From Poteriospumella lacustris (taxonomy: Eukaryota; Sar; Chrysophyceae; Chromulinales; Dinobryaceae), in assembly GCA_008000375.1 (NCBI GenBank), contig SMOI01000165.1, positions 1,256 through 65,255 on the forward strand: a stretch of DNA of 64,000 bases, read 5' to 3'. Position numbers and translations under genes: made by a program. Under the pieces are notes generated by a model. The model did not search any database. It was not told the DNA's origin and was given only the letters and a program-made list of their open reading frames with translations. Positions 59,893 to 64,000 of this stretch are shown in pieces. How positions within the stretch are numbered: position 1 is the stretch's first letter; every line of letters begins with the position of its first letter.

Positions 59893-60545
59893 CTATTGAT
59901 GGGCGAAGCTGACGAGCAAGGTAATGTGGCCACTGCCCGTCACTGCCCTCGCCACTGCCCTCGTAAACGGGGGAGGTCCACACTCGACGCAAAGTACCCT
60001 TCGCGTCGTCTGCGCCGCACAGAAGCCGTCGTCCTCGGGGTACTGGAAGTCGTACAGCAGCGCCAGCATTCAACACGCCATCGTCAGTGCCGTCAGCGAC
60101 TGCAGCACGTCCAAGATGCCCTCCCGAGAGTCCTCGTCGACCTCCTCCTCCAACGGCGGCGTCCCTCGCCACGGCCACGACACCGCTCGCACCAACCGAC
60201 GGCCCAACCGCAGATACGGGTGAGACGCCATCAGCACCGCCACCCAGCGACCCCGCCACCAGCCGTCCTGTTTCTTGACGCGGTGGTAGTGCGGCATCAC
60301 GAACGGCAGCGTCCGAGAGACCACTGCGTCCTCGACGATGGGCACAGCCGGCGACTCTTGTGCTTCACCCAAGACCCCGCTGTCGTCTGCGGCCCCAACC
60401 GCCGCTTCCACTTCAACACCCGCCGCCGCCCTTGCCGCCAGCCCCTGAAGTCCGGCGGCGCCTTGCACCGGCTGCCCGTCGTCGCACGCGCCGCAGCGTT
60501 CTGGAGCCTCCAGACCTGCCGCATCACCGGAGCAGATCCTTCAAG
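59893..60545 (-). pseudogene. candidate decayed minus-strand gene with in-frame TGA
   Basis: The frame 60468-59893 reads VVSRTLPFVMPHYHRVKKQ, WWRGRWVAVLMASHPYLRLG, LEEEVDEDSREGILDVLQSL, TALTMAC, then a TGA (60072-60070), then without shift MLALLYDFQYPEDDGF, RRVLCVECGPPPF ... FAHQ and a TAG at 59893. Both sides of the TGA look protein-like, with a hydrophobic stretch across it, so TGG-to-TGA or similar damage is plausible. Upstream (60563-60460) another frame looks more protein-like (MRQVWRLQNAAAR, FRGWRQGRRRVLKWKRR), suggesting a frameshift as well. No family recognised. Unrecognised introns are an alternative. Confidence 0.35.
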
Positions 60546-61267
60546 ACGCGAACGGAGACCCACCTTGTGCTCGGGCTTCGAAGCAGCTCCCGCACCCTGA
60601 CTTTGATCGTTTTCGGTCTTCAGTGACGTTCATTTCGTGCAGTTTTCCCAGCGTCACACTTCGCCCATCGACCACCTTGATGCGCTTCTGAGCACAACAA
60701 TCCCGCCCAAGACGTGCTGACGCAGGGCTACCTGCATTTTGGAATGCAGGAAACAAGCAGCACTGGATGCGTCGTGACGAACGCGGGGAATCGGTTGACA
60801 TTGCAAAACAAATGGCCACCATCTCCGTTATTATGCATGTCCAATGTGTGTCAATGGTCAAGTGCGACAGCGACAGTGACAGTCTCTCTCCCATTCTCCC
60901 AGAACCCCAACTGCCCAAACATTTCCCCCAAAAGTGGACGCGACGACGATGACACTCATCGTGTCTTGTCGTCGTCGTCGTCATGTCGCCCTCAGCGGCG
61001 CCGAAAAAGCGACGAGGCCACCGACGACGAGCGACGAGAAGAACGACGACCCCGTCGGTCCTCCTCCTATCGCATAAAGATCGTCTCGGTTCGTCTATAT
61101 ATACACATTGGTAATTCTCCCACGCATGGAGTCGTTTCAAGTTCGCGATTCACCGTTTTCTTGAACCTCTGACGAAAGACTCCACATGGGAAATCGTGTG
61201 AAACGAACGATTTGCTGTCGTTGATTTCGTTGCTTCTTTGTCCATCATCATCAAGATTTGATCGAAC
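60546..61267. other. intergenic / 5' region of the ARM-like gene
   Basis: A minus ORF covers 61140-60541; its last part (KRIKVVDGRSVTLGKLHEMN) could be an exon of the decayed minus-strand gene, but I cannot place splice sites with confidence. 60895-61050 contains cgtcgtcgt-type trinucleotide runs. The plus gene begins at 61268. Confidence 0.4.
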
Positions 61268-64000
61268 ATGTCACAATTTGGTGGATTTCTGAATTCGTTC
61301 TCCAGTTCGCGTATTACCAGTATCTTCACAGGAGGTAAGTGTGTGTGTGTGTGTGTGTGCGTGTGCGTGTGCGTGGGAGCTGTCGAGGCTCGTCGTGGGT
61401 TGACGCCTCTGTAACTGGCTGGATACGATATAACATGGTGTGTTGTACCTCTGTTGCTGCTGCTGCAGGCCGAAGAAAATTCGATGCGAAGAATCTGCCT
61501 CCAGACGCCTTCGTGCAGACGCACTCCGCGGTGGACGCGGTGGAGCTCGTCCGCACCGTCGTCGAGGGCAAAAACGAGTTTCAGATCGGCCAGTCGTTGG
61601 ACATGGTCACGCGCATGTTACACGAAAACCCGCTCTCGTCGGCGGTCGAGCTGGCGGAACAGGGACTCTGCGGCCTCCTCGACACGCTGCTGAGCAACAA
61701 GTGGCAGGACGCGGCCATGACCTCGCGGATCCTCGGCGTCCTCATGAAACTGGTCGAAGACCCGTCGCTACACGCGCAGCAGCTGCTGCTGTCCGCCGCC
61801 ACCTCGGCCAATGACACGGCGTCGAAAGCGGTGGATCTCACGGCCAACGTGAAGCGCGTGCGGTCGTATTTCTCCGGCTCCACGACCATCTTCCGCCTGG
61901 TCAAGTTGGCGCCGGCCGTCGTCGACGACGAACTCGCCATCACGTTGCTCGTGCAGATCCTCGTGAACCTGTCGCGTTCGGAAGGTAAGCCGCCCCCTCT
62001 GCCTCTGTCGCTGTCGCTGTCTCGGTCGCTGAGCCTGACGCGGGTCCGTCTGTGCGCACAGAGATTCTGGGCAAACTGGTCACCTGCGGCACGTGCGAGT
62101 TGGCGATGCAGCTGCTGAAGGCGGCGTCCGCGTCGAAGCCGCGCCTCGTAGACCCCGTGTGCGAGCTGCTGCACACGCTGATGAGCACCGATTTGGAGCT
62201 GCTCGACGGCCAGCACCGCTGCCAAGAGAAGTTCGCCGCGCTGCAGCTCAGCGAGTACCTCGTCCAGTGGATCAACGCCCAGCTGCAGCAGGCCCCGTCG
62301 ACCTCGGAGACGGAGACGGAGACGGCGACGGCGTCGTCGTCGGTGGCGCTGCTCAGTTGGCCGCTGAAGGTGCTCGGTACCTTTGGCCGCTGGAACGAGG
62401 AGAACAAGCAGCGGCTGTTCCACATCGAAGTGTACCAGCTCTTCCCGCGCCTCGCGGCGGAGACGCCGACGCTGCGGGAGCTGCCGTTCCTCGCCGAGTG
62501 TCTCAGCTGGTGCGTCGCCAACGTGTCGTACCCCGACGGCAACATGCAGGACGCCCTGGGCGCACGCGGCGTCGTGGCGACGGTCGTGACGATCTTGGAC
62601 GCGCAGCGCGGCCACAAAGTCGTCATCTACGAGGCCTGTCGCGCCCTGCGCAACCTCTGCTGCAGCCACGACGCCAACGTCGACCGCGCCATCGACGCCC
62701 ACGCGATGGAGATCTTCCAGGTCCTCGTGCTGCTCTACGAAGACGACGGCGACGTGCTGCAGTGGATCATGTTCGCGCTCGCGACGCTCGTGTCGTCGGC
62801 CGCGGCGATGGAGCGCGTCAACGCGCTGAGCCTCCCGTCGAAGGTCGTGTCGATCATGCGCAAGTACGTGAAGCACGCCGACCTGATGCAGTGGACGGCG
62901 CTGGTGCTGTCGACGCTCGCGCGACACGCGGAAATGGCCGATCAACTGGCGGCGATGAACTGCTGCGAGGCCCTCGTCACGGTACGTGCTCCTCTCGCCG
63001 ATGCTGTGTCTGTTTAGTGTCGTTGCTGACCGTCTGTGTCTCGCTCTGTGTGTGTCTCGCGCTGTGTCGCGTAGGCGGTGGGGCTGCACGTGGAGGCCGC
63101 GGACGTGTTGGAGGAGCTGCTGCACGCCGTCGGCAACCTCGCCCTGCGCTCGCTCGCCGGCCGCCGCTACTTCTTGAAAAGCGCGTTGCTGGAGCCACCG
63201 TCGCAGCTGCTCTGGCGGCTGCTGAAGCCGCCGCACGACGCACACGCCGCGGTGGTGGAACAGGTGTTTTTCGCGCTCGTCGGCGTCTTCCACGTCGCCT
63301 CCGAGATCCAACAGCCCGTCGAATTGAAGCACCATTTCTTCGGCCACAGCTACGAGGCCACGCTGCAGCACGTGCGGGCGATCCCGCTGCAGGCGCAATA
63401 CGCGAAATGCGTCGCGGCCTGGGACCTGCCCGCGACGACGACGACCATCGGCGCGATGATGACGACGCTGCACCGCTACGTGAAAAACGAAACGGTTTCG
63501 GAGGCGGCGGCGCATTTCGTCGCCGGCGTCGTCGTCACGGCGTTGGCCATGACCCCGCCGCCACCGGAGGACGGCGGCGCGACCAGTGGCGATGCGTCGT
63601 CGCTGGTCAAATCGACGACGGCGGCGGCGGCGGTGACGTCGTCGCGTTGTGCGTCGGCGTATCGCTTCGGCCACGCGCAGGGCAACAGGGTCCTCGACAG
63701 CCTCTGCGACCAGGGCGCGTTGCCGTGGCTGGGCGCGTTGATTCAGCAGCACTCGTCGTCGGAGCCGGTGTGTCTCTGGGCGCTGCTCGCGCTGCTCAAT
63801 TTGCTCTCGACGGAGCGCGCGCTGAAGCACATCGCCACGCACGCGCTGTGCTTCGACCTGACGAACGTCGCGATGACCTACTCGACGCACAACCCGTCGC
63901 TGGTGATCCTCGTCTACGCGATCCTCGTGCAGCTCTGCGCCGACGCCGGCGCGCGCAGCCGGCTGCTGCAGATCCTCGCCGACAGCGGCGCCGTCAACTT
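61268..64000 (+). CDS. armadillo-like helical-repeat protein, at least four exons, 3' end outside the window
   Basis: Exons 61268-61334, 61469-61984, 62062-62981 and 63075-64000 (still open at the window end). Introns are GTAAGT...TGCAG (134 nt), GTAAGC...CACAG (77 nt) and GTACGT...CGTAG (93 nt). Phases agree, giving at least 809 residues. It starts MSQFGGFLNSFSSSRIT. From about residue 40 the sequence is almost all amphipathic helices with ARM/HEAT-type spacing, for example RGVVATVVTILDAQRGHK followed by VIYEACRALRNLCC, and VLQWIMFALATLVSS. There is an Ala/Thr-rich insertion with a Ser patch at about residues 270-285 and another low-complexity loop at 63535-63650. Such solenoids are binding scaffolds. 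The specific partner is unknown. A 769-residue ORF on the opposite strand is a composition shadow. Confidence 0.8.

Noticed and set aside
61581-63890. 769-codon ORF on the minus strand opposite the ARM-like gene
   Set aside because: Arg/His/Leu-rich composition typical of the antisense of GC-rich coding DNA. The plus strand has splice-consistent helical-repeat coding sequence.

Overview
The window looks like nuclear DNA of a microbial eukaryote (a protist or alga; I cannot name the lineage). The right half carries several genes that only read through after removal of short spliceosomal introns of about 65-140 nt, with GTAAG/GTACG/GTTAG donors and mostly CAG acceptors. An alanyl-tRNA synthetase of the eukaryotic cytosolic type is present. 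No rRNA, tRNA, CRISPR or prokaryotic operon structure was seen. All coordinates, splice sites and homologies were read by eye.

1-34,400: a tandem family of BspA-like/DUF285 repeat proteins (25-residue repeats of the type W-D-V-S-x-V-T-x-M-x-x-M-F-x-x-A-x-x-F-N-Q-P-L). I count six intact long genes (3065, 7628, 13120 and 19813 on +; 10500-12296 and 24853-26724 on -), one shorter ORF (5747-6640 -), and at least eight frameshifted, truncated or relic copies. Long members have two modules. Each module starts with the same cap (S/T-D-x-T-I-x-x-A-x-x-x-W ... G-P-I-x-x-W-D-V). The N-module has a variable repeat number (10-15 counted) and the C-module 9. A conserved non-repeat linker lies between them. 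There is no signal peptide, and the + group often ends in an acidic Ser/Asp tail. Flanking DNA is duplicated with the genes. In the left 24 kb the ancestral unit looks like a convergent pair (+ gene, spacer, - gene), much of it decayed. From 24.8 to 34 kb the copies are all on the - strand and share another promoter-side block.

34,400-37,400: an intronless bifunctional protein, a DegT/DnrJ/EryC1-type PLP sugar aminotransferase joined through poly-Ser linkers to an L-arabinokinase-like GHMP kinase. 37,400-44,400 is a rearranged zone. Its parts are an AT-rich island with an unrecognised two-exon gene, a two-exon candidate PD-(D/E)XK nuclease-fold gene, repeated pieces of the kinase 3' end and of the nuclease exon 1, a 41-bp minisatellite and a CTACCG hexamer array.

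44,400-48,300: a Gfo/Idh/MocA oxidoreductase and a Core-2/I-branching-type (GT14-like) type II membrane glycosyltransferase, both on -. Together with the aminotransferase-kinase they suggest a neighbourhood for making and using an amino sugar.

48,300-64,000: GC-rich housekeeping DNA. It holds the AlaRS gene (three exons), a recent inverted and internally deleted copy of it, a five-exon Gln/Pro-rich protein with a CxxC...HxC motif, a long low-complexity non-coding stretch, a small coiled-coil ORF, a decayed minus-strand ORF with an in-frame TGA, and the 5' part of an armadillo-like helical-repeat gene running off the window.
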